From contig NZ_CP035280.1 in assembly GCF_004103695.1 (NCBI RefSeq), forward strand, positions 248,001-312,000: a DNA stretch of 64,000 nucleotides. The letters run 5' to 3'. Of this stretch, positions 44,531 to 53,347 are shown piece by piece. Numbering within the stretch: position 1 is the stretch's first letter; each line of letters starts with the position of its first letter. The stretch is from Clostridium sp. JN-9. GTDB taxonomy: Bacteria > Bacillota > Clostridia > Clostridiales > Clostridiaceae. The translations under genes were made by a program, and so were the position numbers. The notes under the pieces are model-generated. The model had not been told where the DNA came from. It did no database searches and saw only the letters and a program-made list of their open reading frames with translations.

Positions 44531-44560
44531 GTAACTATTCAGTTACCCTAAAAAGTATAT

Positions 44561-44607
44561 AAAAAAGCACCTTACTTTCAAATTCTTATGCATCTGACAG
44601 TAAGGTG
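44561..44607 (-). terminator. Terminator of the IS66 transposase gene
   Basis: On the minus strand CACCTTAC and GTAAGGTG pair around a 24-nt loop and are followed by GCTTTTTT. Confidence 0.6.
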
Positions 44608-44666
44608 TTAATATTAATTTTAGGTTCACCAAAAAGAGGTACTTCGTTCCTTTTTAAGCGGAGCTT

Positions 44667-46139
44667 TTACGTCAAAGTTGGATCAAATTGATTCACTGTA
44701 AATGTTGATTTTATGCAATCCAAGGCATTTTTGCCTTGTTTTCTTACAGTAGATACATATCCACGGATTCTAGTAAAAGCGTTAGCTCCAGCAGAACTTC
44801 TAAAGGTGCCTGAAATCTTTTGCTTAACTTTAGCCATACGTAAATCACGTTCTGCTAAGTTATTATCAAAAGGTATATCAAAGTCATACATGAAAGCAAG
44901 TATTTGTTCCTTATAGCCATTTAATCTATTGAGTAAATTAAGACTGGCACTTTTCTTTACCTTCTTTTTAGAATATAATTCAATGTTTTTAGCATAGTCT
45001 TCGTCAATGCCAGCTTTAAGTATTTTATCATACTTAGATTCAAAATCCTGAATTTTATCTAAAGGTAAAGCATTTTGTTTGTTATTAGCTAAATCTACTT
45101 CTTTTTTTATATCTAACAATAGATTTTTCATTGGCTTTGCCCAGTTTTGACCTTGTAATTCAGTTATACCATTAAGTTCTCTTAATATATGAGCATTACA
45201 TAGAGCATGATTGCAGTTAGTATACTTAAAATAAGTTTTAAAACCATCATGGACTGCCGTCCCAGTAAAGTTTGGAAGTATTGTAATATCATCAATAGCC
45301 TTTTTACCACGCTTTTCATGGCATTCATAATATGTAAGATTTTTATTAGAAGCAACATGAAGCCACTGGCGTTTTTTATCTATATAAATACCAGTTTCAT
45401 CAAAATGAACTGCTCCTGTAGATGAGGTAAGGCTATTTCTAATCCTATTTGTTATAGCTTGTAAATTATCATGACAGTCTTGATTGAAGGTTACCATACT
45501 ACCTTGACTTAAATGATGGTTAAATAAATCCTCAATGAGTTCAACAGCACGTTTATACGGAATCAACTGATATTGAGTTAAGTAAACAGCTATCGCTTTT
45601 AGGCGTTCTCCATATTGAACTGTATTCTTTATTTCTTCTGGGAAAGCAGCTGTATTTTTACTTTTACAATGAGGACATATTTTAACTTCTGCTCTATGCT
45701 CTACAATTTTAACTTTTACATCTGGTATATCTATAATTTGACGAACAATATATCTTTCAGGAGGTACATCCTTTAGGGATGCTCCGCATTCAGTACAGAA
45801 TTCAACATTGTGAATTTCAATTTCATCAGGAGTATCATGTAAACACAATGTTGTTCCCTCATGACCCCTTTGACCGCCAGGTTTTTTACCTGATTTTGTT
45901 CTTAAACTTTTAGTCTTCTTTTTAAAGCCATCTGACGATGGAGGTTTACTGCTATTACTACTGTTTTTGTTGACTTGGCTTTCTAATGATTTTACACGCT
46001 CGTTTAGAGCCTTATTCTCTTTAGAAAGTGTTTCTACTTGAGATTGTAGTTCTTTAATTTGATTTGATAATTCTTTAATAACACCTATAACCTGAGATAC
46101 ACCTTGATTGTAAATCTCGATGATTTGGCCTTCACTCAC
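44667..46139 (-). CDS. IS66 family transposase (TnpC type)
   Basis: A 490-residue DDE transposase. The N-terminus is a leucine-zipper-like coiled coil (about 20-60) followed by the SSNSSKPPSSD linker typical of IS66. A zinc-finger region has FCTECGASL and ICPHCKSKN. Catalytic residues appear in HFDETGIYI, VHDGFKTYF and NNLAERDLRMAKVKQKISG. The frame is intact. It lies inside the split lipid kinase gene, in the opposite direction. Confidence 0.96.
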   Translation of the reverse strand: MSEGQIIEIYNQGVSQVIGVIKELSNQIKELQSQVETLSKENKALNERVKSLESQVNKNSSNSSKPPSSDGFKKKTKSLRTKSGKKPGGQRGHEGTTLCLHDTPDEIEIHNVEFCTECGASLKDVPPERYIVRQIIDIPDVKVKIVEHRAEVKICPHCKSKNTAAFPEEIKNTVQYGERLKAIAVYLTQYQLIPYKRAVELIEDLFNHHLSQGSMVTFNQDCHDNLQAITNRIRNSLTSSTGAVHFDETGIYIDKKRQWLHVASNKNLTYYECHEKRGKKAIDDITILPNFTGTAVHDGFKTYFKYTNCNHALCNAHILRELNGITELQGQNWAKPMKNLLLDIKKEVDLANNKQNALPLDKIQDFESKYDKILKAGIDEDYAKNIELYSKKKVKKSASLNLLNRLNGYKEQILAFMYDFDIPFDNNLAERDLRMAKVKQKISGTFRSSAGANAFTRIRGYVSTVRKQGKNALDCIKSTFTVNQFDPTLT

Positions 46140-46275
46140 GATGTGTCACCACCTTATCATTAGTTTTTGCAAGACAGGCTTTATGATACCAAAAAATAAT
46201 GATAAATGGAAGGCTTTTTTTCAATAAATTAATAATAACAGTAAATTTAAATTATTTTAATAGCTGAATAGTTAC

Positions 46276-46283
46276 TAAAATTA
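46276..46283 (+). repeat. Target site duplication, right copy
   Basis: TAAAATTA directly after the element; identical to 44523-44530. Confidence 0.93.
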
Positions 46284-47173
46284 TTATGATACACCAGAAA
46301 TTTGGATATGAAGTTGTACCTTTTAGAATAAGCTATGAATGTGATGTTACTGAAGCATTAAAGGAAATAGATGAATCATATAAGTATATTCTCATAGCTG
46401 GCGGCGATGGCACTGTGGATAATGTTGTAAACCATATCAAGCAGTTAAATATAGATATTCCAATCGCAATACTTCCAACAGGTACAGCAAATGATTTTGC
46501 TAAATTTATAGGCATGCCACAGGATGTTGAAACTGCATGTGAACAAATATTAACCAGCAGTGTTAAAGAAGTTGATTTAGGCAAAATTAATGATAAATAC
46601 TTTATTAATGTAGCAAGCACCGGATTATTTACAGATGTATCCCAAAAAACAGATGTAAACTTAAAAAATACTATTGGGAAACTTGCATATTATGTTAAAG
46701 GGCTTGAACAATTGCCAAACTTCAGAAGCCTTGACATTGATGTAAAATCAAAGCATGGTGAATTTAAAGGCGGCATGTATTTAATGCTTGTATTTAATGG
46801 TCAGACAGCCGGAAATTTAAAGTTTGCATATAAGGCTGCAATAGATGATGGTATGCTGGATGTAATAATTATAAAAGCAGGTGTCTTAAAGGACATGATT
46901 ACATTGTTTATTAAAATGATGAAAGGTGAGCATCTGGAAGATACTCCTGGTTTGGTATACTTTAAAACAGATAAAATTGAAATTGAATGTCATGAAGATA
47001 TAGTTACGGATATAGACGGAGAAAGGGGACCGGATTTTCCTTTGACTATAGAATGTATTAAAGGAGGCATTAAGCTATTAGGTGCAAAAAATTATGGTTA
47101 GTAATTTATATTTGTAATAAAAATTAAAATATATAAATAAATATAAACCAGGAGCAATTATTATGGAGAAATT

Positions 47174-47812
47174 GTGAATCAGTTTTATATTTATTTTCCA
47201 ATGTTAATTTTTATATTCATTATATGGTTCAAGGATTTGAGCTTAAGTTTTGCTGCACCTTTTAAAATTAAAACATTAAGCATTATTACCTTAAGTATTT
47301 TAATTACACGATACATAGCATTATTCATTTTGTGTCTTGCTGAAAATATAAAACTTTTATATTTTTTTAAACCATTTTATTTTGCCAGCTTTATAGCTGT
47401 ACCAGTGTTAATATTGTGTACAATTTATATAATTTTTAAGAATAATAAAATAAACTTTTTATATGTGTTCTTATTAGAGTTTATAGCATTAATATTATAT
47501 ATAATCACACTTTATTATTTTAATATAGTTATTAAAGTTGATAGCAGTATTGGATTTATAATGCTATTTAACAATGAATCAGCATATTATTTATATCTTA
47601 TAGAAATTTCAATAATATTATTATTAATACTTTACTTAGGAAACATCAAAAACTTTGATAAAGCTGCATGGATATCTGCTGCAGCCATAGTTTTAATAAT
47701 TGAGATATTATTAATTATTATGAAAATCAGGATTTTACCTGAATACCTTGCAGGTGAATTAATTACTCTCATTGTATTTGGGAAAGCGTTAAATATGGTA
47801 AAAAAACAATAG
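47174..47812 (+). CDS. Hypothetical integral membrane protein
   Basis: A 212-residue protein with about seven hydrophobic segments and very few charged residues; no family recognised. The start is GTG 47174, close to GGAG. A four-codon frame (ATG GAG AAA TTG TGA) at 47163 overlaps this GTG and might couple translation. It follows the lipid kinase gene by 70 bp, so loss of that gene may affect its expression. Confidence 0.6.
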   Translation: MNQFYIYFPMLIFIFIIWFKDLSLSFAAPFKIKTLSIITLSILITRYIALFILCLAENIKLLYFFKPFYFASFIAVPVLILCTIYIIFKNNKINFLYVFLLEFIALILYIITLYYFNIVIKVDSSIGFIMLFNNESAYYLYLIEISIILLLILYLGNIKNFDKAAWISAAAIVLIIEILLIIMKIRILPEYLAGELITLIVFGKALNMVKKQ

Positions 47813-47836
47813 ATAATATTATCTATTGTTTTTTTT
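47800..47836. terminator. Bidirectional terminator
   Basis: AAAAAACAATAGATA and TATCTATTGTTTTTTT pair, between convergent genes, with T runs on both strands. Confidence 0.9.
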
Positions 47837-49666
47837 AGATTTATTTTTTCTTTTATTATTAAAAGGCCTTGGCGGAACATTCCCGATTAAGCACTTTGAA
47901 CTGCTGCCTATTAAATCTTCTCTATGGGCTGAAATAAGTGCCTCTTTTACAATTTTATAGTTCTTTGGCATGCCGAATTGTAAAAGGGCTCTCTGCATGT
48001 TCTTTTCTTTTTGGGATTTAGGCACATACACCTTTTCACCTGTTACAGGATTAATACCGCTGTAATAAATAGTGGTGGATAGACTTCCAGGAGTAGGATA
48101 AAAATCCTGAACCTGTTCCGGAGTATATCCCATAGTTTTTATGTACTGTGCTAATTCAATGGAAGCATTTAAATCACTGCCTGGATGACTGCTCATTAAA
48201 TATGGTACCAAATACTGCTTCTTGCCAAGTTCTTTATTTATGCTGAAATATTTTTTCGTAAATTTTTCGTAGACTTCCATTTTTGGCTTTCCCATTTGTT
48301 TTAAAACCCTATCATTTATGTGCTCAGGAGCAACCTTTAACTGACCGCTAATATGATATTTGCATAGTTCTTTAAAAAATGTATCATCCTTGTCATATAT
48401 TAAATAATCAAAACGTATACCAGAACGTATAAATACTTTTTTAACTCCAGGAACTTTTCTTATTTTTCTTAATAAACTCAGATATTCTGAGTGGTCTACT
48501 ATTAAGTTTTTACATGGTGTTGGGAATATACATTGTCTGTTTTTGCAAACTCCTGATTTCTCCTGTATTTTACAAGCTCTGTGCCTAAAGTTGGCAGTAG
48601 GTCCTCCTACGTCATGAATATAGCCTTTAAAGTCTGGTAATTCAGTCATAATCTTCACTTCTTTAAGTATAGATTCCTGTGTTCTGTGCTGAATAGTTCT
48701 TCCCTGATGAAATGTTAAAGCACAAAATGAACAGGCACCAAAGCAGCCTCTGTGACTTGTAATTGAGAATTCGACCTCCTTAATAGCTGGTATTCCTCCT
48801 TTAGCTTCATACATTGGATGATAAGTTCTTGCATAAGGCAGCGAATATACCAGATCCATTTCTTCCTCAGTTAAAGGATATTGAGGAGGATTTTGAATAA
48901 TGTAGTGATCACCATGCTTTTGAACTATGGTTTTACCATTTATGGCATCCTGCTCAAAGTATTCTATTTTGTAGCTGTCAGCATATTCTATTTTATCTTC
49001 CACACACTGTTCATAAGAAGGAGCTTCAATAAAATCTTTAATGTTTGCTGTATCCTTAGATAGATAAACTGTTCCTCTTACATCTGTAATACTGGATATT
49101 TTCATTCCATACTTTAAAAGTTCAGCTACTTGGATTATTGTCTTTTCACCCATGCCGTAAACTAATAAATCTGCTTTGGAATCAAGTAAAATACTTCTTC
49201 TTATTTTATCCTCCCAATAGTCATAATGGGCAAATCTTCTAAGGCTGGCTTCGATTCCTCCAATAATTATAGGCACATCCTTATATGCTTCTCTGGCCCT
49301 GTTACAATAAACTATTACTGCTCTGTCAGGCCTGTGACCAGCTTCACCGCCTGGTGAGTATAAATCATCATGTCTTTTCTTCTTAGCTGCAGTATAGTGA
49401 TTAACCATTGAATCAATATTACCCGAATTAATTAAAAATCCAAGTTTAGGCTTTCCTAATTTAATAAAATCCTTTGTGTCAGACCAATCAGGCTGTGCAA
49501 TTATTCCAACGGTAAATCCCTGGCTTTCAAGAGTTCTTCCTATGATTGCGGCTCCAAAGGATGGATGATCTACGTAAGCATCTCCTGTAATAAGTATAAA
49601 GTCAAGCTGGTCAATACCCCTATTTTTTAAATCTTCTTTTGATACTGGAAGAAAAGTGTTAATCAA
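47819..49666 (-). CDS. YgiQ family radical SAM protein
   Basis: A 615-residue radical SAM enzyme of the YgiQ/UPF0313 family. The iron-sulfur motif Cx3Cx2C appears as GCFGACSFC near 305-313. Other family blocks are [16 protein letters not shown] near 25-40, [16 protein letters not shown] near 137-152, and [20 protein letters not shown] near 520-540. The reaction is unknown. The start is TTG 49666, nine bases after GGAGA. It is a single gene between a terminator and a divergent promoter region. Confidence 0.93.
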   Translation of the reverse strand: MINTFLPVSKEDLKNRGIDQLDFILITGDAYVDHPSFGAAIIGRTLESQGFTVGIIAQPDWSDTKDFIKLGKPKLGFLINSGNIDSMVNHYTAAKKKRHDDLYSPGGEAGHRPDRAVIVYCNRAREAYKDVPIIIGGIEASLRRFAHYDYWEDKIRRSILLDSKADLLVYGMGEKTIIQVAELLKYGMKISSITDVRGTVYLSKDTANIKDFIEAPSYEQCVEDKIEYADSYKIEYFEQDAINGKTIVQKHGDHYIIQNPPQYPLTEEEMDLVYSLPYARTYHPMYEAKGGIPAIKEVEFSITSHRGCFGACSFCALTFHQGRTIQHRTQESILKEVKIMTELPDFKGYIHDVGGPTANFRHRACKIQEKSGVCKNRQCIFPTPCKNLIVDHSEYLSLLRKIRKVPGVKKVFIRSGIRFDYLIYDKDDTFFKELCKYHISGQLKVAPEHINDRVLKQMGKPKMEVYEKFTKKYFSINKELGKKQYLVPYLMSSHPGSDLNASIELAQYIKTMGYTPEQVQDFYPTPGSLSTTIYYSGINPVTGEKVYVPKSQKEKNMQRALLQFGMPKNYKIVKEALISAHREDLIGSSSKCLIGNVPPRPFNNKRKNKSKKNNR

Positions 49667-49743
49667 TTTTTAAAATCTCCATTCCTTAATAAACTTTTAA
49701 TTTTAGTCATGTCATTATATTAACACAATATAAGAATTTTGCA

Positions 49744-49773
49744 TTACAAAATTCTTATAAAGTAGGTTATAAT
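49744..49773 (+). promoter_or_regulatory. Putative promoter of the leader ORF and Mg2+-type transport genes
   Basis: A perfect TATAAT at 49768-49773 has a weak TTACAA 18 bp upstream. Confidence 0.4.
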
Positions 49774-49807
49774 TAAAATGTAAAATTTTTAAGGTGGTGA
49801 GCTTTAA

Positions 49808-49897
49808 ATGGAAAGTGGCCCTTATGGTGGTCGGTTTATTTTTAAAGAAAAATTGAATAATAGTATACAGAGGGACATTATCTATTTTAATTTATAA
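49808..49897 (+). CDS. Putative 29-residue leader peptide
   Basis: A short frame from ATG 49808 with AAGGTGG upstream, beginning MESGPYGGRFIFKEK. Its codons 21-23 contain the 5' strand of an antiterminator pairing (49868-49876), and it stops 37 bp before the next gene's start codon. That geometry is typical of attenuation leader peptides. I know no matching family; translation is inferred from the ribosome-binding site and position. Confidence 0.5.
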   Translation: MESGPYGGRFIFKEKLNNSIQRDIIYFNL

Positions 49898-49934
49898 AAT
49901 TATAAGTTCCTCTGCAAAGAAGGAGGAACTTTTT
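49868..49934 (+). promoter_or_regulatory. Attenuator with mutually exclusive hairpins
   Basis: AAGTTCCTC (49904-49912) pairs with GAGGAACTT (49923-49931), followed by a T5 run (49930-49934) and containing the ribosome-binding site of the downstream gene. GTTCCTCTG (49906-49914), part of the same arm, can instead pair over nine positions (one G-U) with CAGAGGGAC (49868-49876) inside the leader ORF. The two structures exclude each other. Confidence 0.6.
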
Positions 49935-51197
49935 ATGGAAAAAGCATATAATTTCTTTTTGAGCAATGTTCTCTATAAGAAAGTTTATGACGAATTTGGG
50001 GAATCCATTGGTAAACTTTATGACATATATGTTACTACTGAAGAAGGATTACCAAGAGCAATAGCTTATAAAATTAAAAAAGATGGCGAAATGTTTAATT
50101 ACGAATTTAAGAATATAAATTTCTATAACGACAATGGGAAAATTGTAATAAAGTGCAGTGAAGCAAGGGAGATAATGCTAAGGAAGTATTCATATCTTTT
50201 ATCTAAGCATCTTCTGGATAGACAGATAGTGGATATAAACGGGAAAAAACTGGTAAGGGTTAATGATCTGAGAATTGCGGAAATCGCGGGGGAATTAAGA
50301 GTAATTGCAGTTGATACTGGCATTATGGCCCTTGGAAGAAGACTTGGAGCCGAAAAGTTATTTAAAGATGTTTACAAACTCTTAAAAATCAAACCAGCTG
50401 ATAGTTTAATAATGTGGGATAATGTGGAATCCCTTGAAATGATCAATGATAATTTAAAATTATCAGTACCCTATAAAAAGCTTTCTAAACTTCATCCCGC
50501 TGATTTGGCGGATATTTTAGAGGAAATGGATATAAACTATAGAAAGAAAGTATTTGAAAGCCTGGATGAAAATTTAGCCGCTGACACATTAGAGGAAATT
50601 GATCCTGAATTTCAGGCGGACATTATTGAAAGCCTCAGCCAGTCCAAAACATCAGAGGTTCTTGATAATATGCCAAATGATGAAATAGCTGATATATTAG
50701 ATGAAGTTGACGAAGAAGTAGCTGAAAGAATTCTTTTAAATATGGAAAAAGACGATGCAGATCAGGTTAGAAGCCTTATGCTATATGAAGATGAAACTGT
50801 TGGAAGCATTATGAATAAGGATTTTATATCCTTTAATATAAATATTACAGTAGGAGAAACCATTGAACTGCTTAGAGAAATAAAGCCTGAAGAAGAAGTT
50901 ATGCATTACATTTTTATAGTTGACGAAGAAGAAAGGCTTCAGGGTGTAATATCCTTAAGAGATTTAATTATGGCGGAAAGCAGCTGCAAAATAAAAGATA
51001 TAATGAGTACAGAAGTTATTTCAATAGAAGATAGTGACTATATAGAAGATGCTATTGAAATAGCTGTTAAATATGACCTTCTTTCTCTACCAGTAATAGA
51101 TAAAAATAAAAAATTATGCGGAATAATTATTATGAATGATATTGTGGAAGATATACTTGTACCAACTTGGAGAAAAAGATTTAAAAAGGTAGTCTAA
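49935..51197 (+). CDS. MgtE N-domain/CBS protein with PRC-barrel-like N-terminus
   Basis: A 420-residue soluble protein. About residues 1-170 are two PRC-barrel-like segments (SNVLYKKVYDEFGESIGKLYDIYV; LLDRQIVDINGKKLVRVNDLRI). About 185-285 form an MgtE N-terminal helical domain (KLHPADLADILEEMD, DNMPNDEIADILDEVDEEVA, DDADQVRSLMLYEDETVGSIM). Two CBS domains follow. The MgtE channel domain is missing, so this is a Mg2+-sensing or regulatory relative, not a transporter by itself. It lies 16 bp before an NRAMP-like gene and probably gates or regulates it. Confidence 0.88.
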   Translation: MEKAYNFFLSNVLYKKVYDEFGESIGKLYDIYVTTEEGLPRAIAYKIKKDGEMFNYEFKNINFYNDNGKIVIKCSEAREIMLRKYSYLLSKHLLDRQIVDINGKKLVRVNDLRIAEIAGELRVIAVDTGIMALGRRLGAEKLFKDVYKLLKIKPADSLIMWDNVESLEMINDNLKLSVPYKKLSKLHPADLADILEEMDINYRKKVFESLDENLAADTLEEIDPEFQADIIESLSQSKTSEVLDNMPNDEIADILDEVDEEVAERILLNMEKDDADQVRSLMLYEDETVGSIMNKDFISFNINITVGETIELLREIKPEEEVMHYIFIVDEEERLQGVISLRDLIMAESSCKIKDIMSTEVISIEDSDYIEDAIEIAVKYDLLSLPVIDKNKKLCGIIIMNDIVEDILVPTWRKRFKKVV

Positions 51198-51213
51198 GAG
51201 GGAAGGAATATAA

Positions 51214-52437
51214 ATGAAAGCAAAAAAGAAAATATTTATGATATTAAGCATTATAGGGCCGGGAATAATTACAGCTAATGCGGGAAATGATGCAGGCGGT
51301 GTTACAACTTACTCTGCAGTTGGGGCTCAGTATGGATATTCAATGCTGTGGGGAATGTTTGCCATTGCCATTGGACTTGCAGTTGTTCAGGAAATGAATG
51401 CCAGAATGGCAGTTGTTACAGGTAAGGGATTATCTGACTTAATCAGGGAAAGATTTGGAGTAAGATGGGCTTTTTTTGCAATGCTTATTCTGCTTATTGC
51501 AAATCTTGGAGTTTGCATAGGAGACTTTGCGGGTATAGCTGCAAGCTTGGAACTGTTTAAAATAAGCAAATATATTACTATTCCTTTTTTTACGCTGCTT
51601 ATATGGCTTTTACTTACCAAAGGAACTTATTCTAAGGCAGAGAAGGTATTTTTAATATTGACTCTTACATTCTTCAGTTATGTTATAACTGCATTTATGT
51701 TAAAACCAGATTGGAACTCAGTAATTTCCAATGTATTTCATCCCAAAGCTGATTTTGATAAAAACTATTTTCTTGTTTTAATAGGAATGGTTGGTACTAC
51801 TATTACTCCATATATGCAGTTCTATCTGCAGTCTTCAGTGGTTGATAAGGGAATTTCATTGAAAGAATATAAATATGAAAAGATGGATGTATACCTTGGA
51901 ACATTCTGGGGGATCCTGACTGCACTTTTTATTACTGTATGTACTGCTGAAACACTACATAAGGCTGGAATTAATATTACTTCAGCTCAGGATGCAGCGC
52001 TGGCTTTAAAGCCTTTGGCAGGAAATTATTCATTTATATTGTTCGCTATAGGACTTTTCGGGGCATCATTTTTAGCCTGCTGCATAATACCATTATCAAC
52101 TGCCTATGCGGTATGTGAAGCTTTTGGCTTTGAAAGCGGACTGGATAATAAGATTAAAGAAGCACCGGTATTTTTTTCATTATTTTTATTTATGCTTTTA
52201 GCAAGTGCAATAATTGTTTTACTGCCAAAGGTATCACTTATTTCAATAATTCTTATTACTCAGCAGGTTGCAGGAGTTTTATGCCCTGTAGTTTTAATAT
52301 TTATGATTAAATTAGTTAATGATAAAGAAGTAATGGGGGACTATGTTAATACCAGGATGCAGAATTTTATTTCTAAAGCCACTGTTGTATTAATAGTAGT
52401 ACTTACTTTATTAGCTTTTATAATGAATTTTTTGTAA
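51214..52437 (+). CDS. NRAMP-related divalent cation transporter, probably Mg2+-type
   Basis: A 407-residue protein with about eleven hydrophobic segments in the NRAMP fold. TM1 reads GPGIITANAGNDAGGVTT, so the usual metal-binding DPGN is DAGG. TM6 reads ITPYMQFYLQSS where Mn2+/Fe2+ transporters have MPHNxYLHS, so the metal-liganding Met is Thr. Loss of the soft sulfur ligand is what is described for NRAMP-related magnesium transporters. The adjacent MgtE-N/CBS protein supports Mg2+. The exact ion remains an inference. Confidence 0.8.
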   Translation: MKAKKKIFMILSIIGPGIITANAGNDAGGVTTYSAVGAQYGYSMLWGMFAIAIGLAVVQEMNARMAVVTGKGLSDLIRERFGVRWAFFAMLILLIANLGVCIGDFAGIAASLELFKISKYITIPFFTLLIWLLLTKGTYSKAEKVFLILTLTFFSYVITAFMLKPDWNSVISNVFHPKADFDKNYFLVLIGMVGTTITPYMQFYLQSSVVDKGISLKEYKYEKMDVYLGTFWGILTALFITVCTAETLHKAGINITSAQDAALALKPLAGNYSFILFAIGLFGASFLACCIIPLSTAYAVCEAFGFESGLDNKIKEAPVFFSLFLFMLLASAIIVLLPKVSLISIILITQQVAGVLCPVVLIFMIKLVNDKEVMGDYVNTRMQNFISKATVVLIVVLTLLAFIMNFL

Positions 52438-52544
52438 TACAAAACTAAACTTTAATGTATTTTTTATTGCTTACATACACAAAATAGAATCAATTATATG
52501 ATTTGCTTTGAAATCTATTTAGTTGGTAAAAGAGGTGTGTGTGA

Positions 52545-53255
52545 ATGATAAAAAAACTTTTTGGCTGGAAGAGGATAATTTTATATTTAATGATTATATT
52601 GTGCACGTACTTTATAACTGATTTATATACAGCCAAATTTGTTAATCCTGTTGGAGCTGTTACATACTATTATGGTTCCAGAGGAGACGCTGTTATGGAA
52701 ATACAAAGAAGGCTGAAAGCATGGGGATACTATAACGGAAGTGTTGATGGAATTTATGGATATAAGACAAATATAGCTGTAAGGTATTTTCAAAGCAGCA
52801 ATGGATTGAAGGCAGACGGAATTTCAGGAAATTCAACTCTTCAGGCATTGGGAATTAACACTGGAGCTGGTTCAGGCAATACTGGAAGCTCATATAATGC
52901 AAATAATTCAGATTTGATGCTTTTAGCAAAATTAATTAACGGTGAGGCAAGAGGGGAGCCATATGAAGGTCAGGTAGCAGTGGGAGCAGTGGTTTTAAAC
53001 AGAACAAGAGATGCTAAATTTCCAAGGACAGTTGCCGGTGTTATATATCAGCCGGGAGCCTTTACAGCTACTGTTGATGGTCAGATAGAATCAAATCTTC
53101 AGCAGAGTTCCATAAACGCTGCCAGGGATGCACTGAATGGATGGGATCCCTCTGGAGGCGCTATTTATTATTTTAATCCTGCCACAGCAACAAGTTCATG
53201 GATATGGAGCAGACCTCTTATTAAAATTATTGGAAAGCACAGATTTTGCAAATAA
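52545..53255 (+). CDS. sleB: Spore cortex-lytic enzyme SleB-type hydrolase
   Basis: A 236-residue exported hydrolase. After an N-terminal signal/anchor (about 9-28) comes a peptidoglycan-binding domain (GSRGDAVMEIQRRLKAWGYYNGSVDGIYG near 45-73) and a hydrolase_2 catalytic domain from about 125 (LAKLINGEARGEPYEGQVAVGAVVLNR; the Glu in GEARGE is the likely catalytic residue; GAIYYFNPATATSSW near 200). It degrades spore cortex during germination. Length is near the family norm. RBS AGAGGTGTG precedes ATG 52545. Confidence 0.9.
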   Translation: MIKKLFGWKRIILYLMIILCTYFITDLYTAKFVNPVGAVTYYYGSRGDAVMEIQRRLKAWGYYNGSVDGIYGYKTNIAVRYFQSSNGLKADGISGNSTLQALGINTGAGSGNTGSSYNANNSDLMLLAKLINGEARGEPYEGQVAVGAVVLNRTRDAKFPRTVAGVIYQPGAFTATVDGQIESNLQQSSINAARDALNGWDPSGGAIYYFNPATATSSWIWSRPLIKIIGKHRFCK

Positions 53256-53294
53256 AGATTATGCGGGTAAATGAAATAGCTTCTTATTCTAAAT

Positions 53295-53333
53295 GTACCT
53301 ATAGGGCATCTATTTTAGACACCTTATAGGTAC
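53295..53333. terminator. Inverted repeat between sleB and the convergent protease gene
   Basis: GTACCTATA and TATAGGTAC pair exactly around a 21-nt loop. No clear T run follows, so termination is only probable. Confidence 0.5.
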
Positions 53334-53347
53334 ATAATTACATATTA

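Larger units (their letters stand above)
44531..46275 (-). mobile_element. Complete IS66-family insertion sequence (single-transposase type)
   Basis: The 1745-bp element has 12-bp perfect terminal inverted repeats beginning GTAA (GTAACTATTCAG at 44531; CTGAATAGTTAC at 46264-46275) and an 8-bp duplication TAAAATTA on both sides, both diagnostic of IS66. It carries one transposase gene and no tnpA or tnpB, so it belongs to the shorter IS66 group (ISBst12-like). Intact ends, exact target repeats and an open transposase suggest recent transposition. Confidence 0.95.
44458..47101 (+). pseudogene. Diacylglycerol kinase-family lipid kinase gene split by an IS66 element
   Basis: The first 24-25 codons (NRVKFIYNPYSGDNTI, the family N-terminus, after GGGAGAG) lie before the insertion; the remaining 272 codons start at 46284-46286. 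Removing the element and one 8-bp repeat joins GAT AAA ATT with ATT ATG ATA in frame, rebuilding about 298 residues. The second part has the catalytic GGDGTVDNVVNHI and PTGTANDFAKFIGMP, typical of YegS/DgkB-type kinases. The gene is therefore inactivated, unless the distal ATG 46286 gives a truncated product lacking part of the nucleotide-binding fold. Confidence 0.92.

Noticed and set aside
49740-49935. M-box or yybP-ykoY riboswitch before the Mg2+-type genes
   Set aside because: The conserved blocks of neither riboswitch are visible; a leader ORF with two competing hairpins explains the region better.
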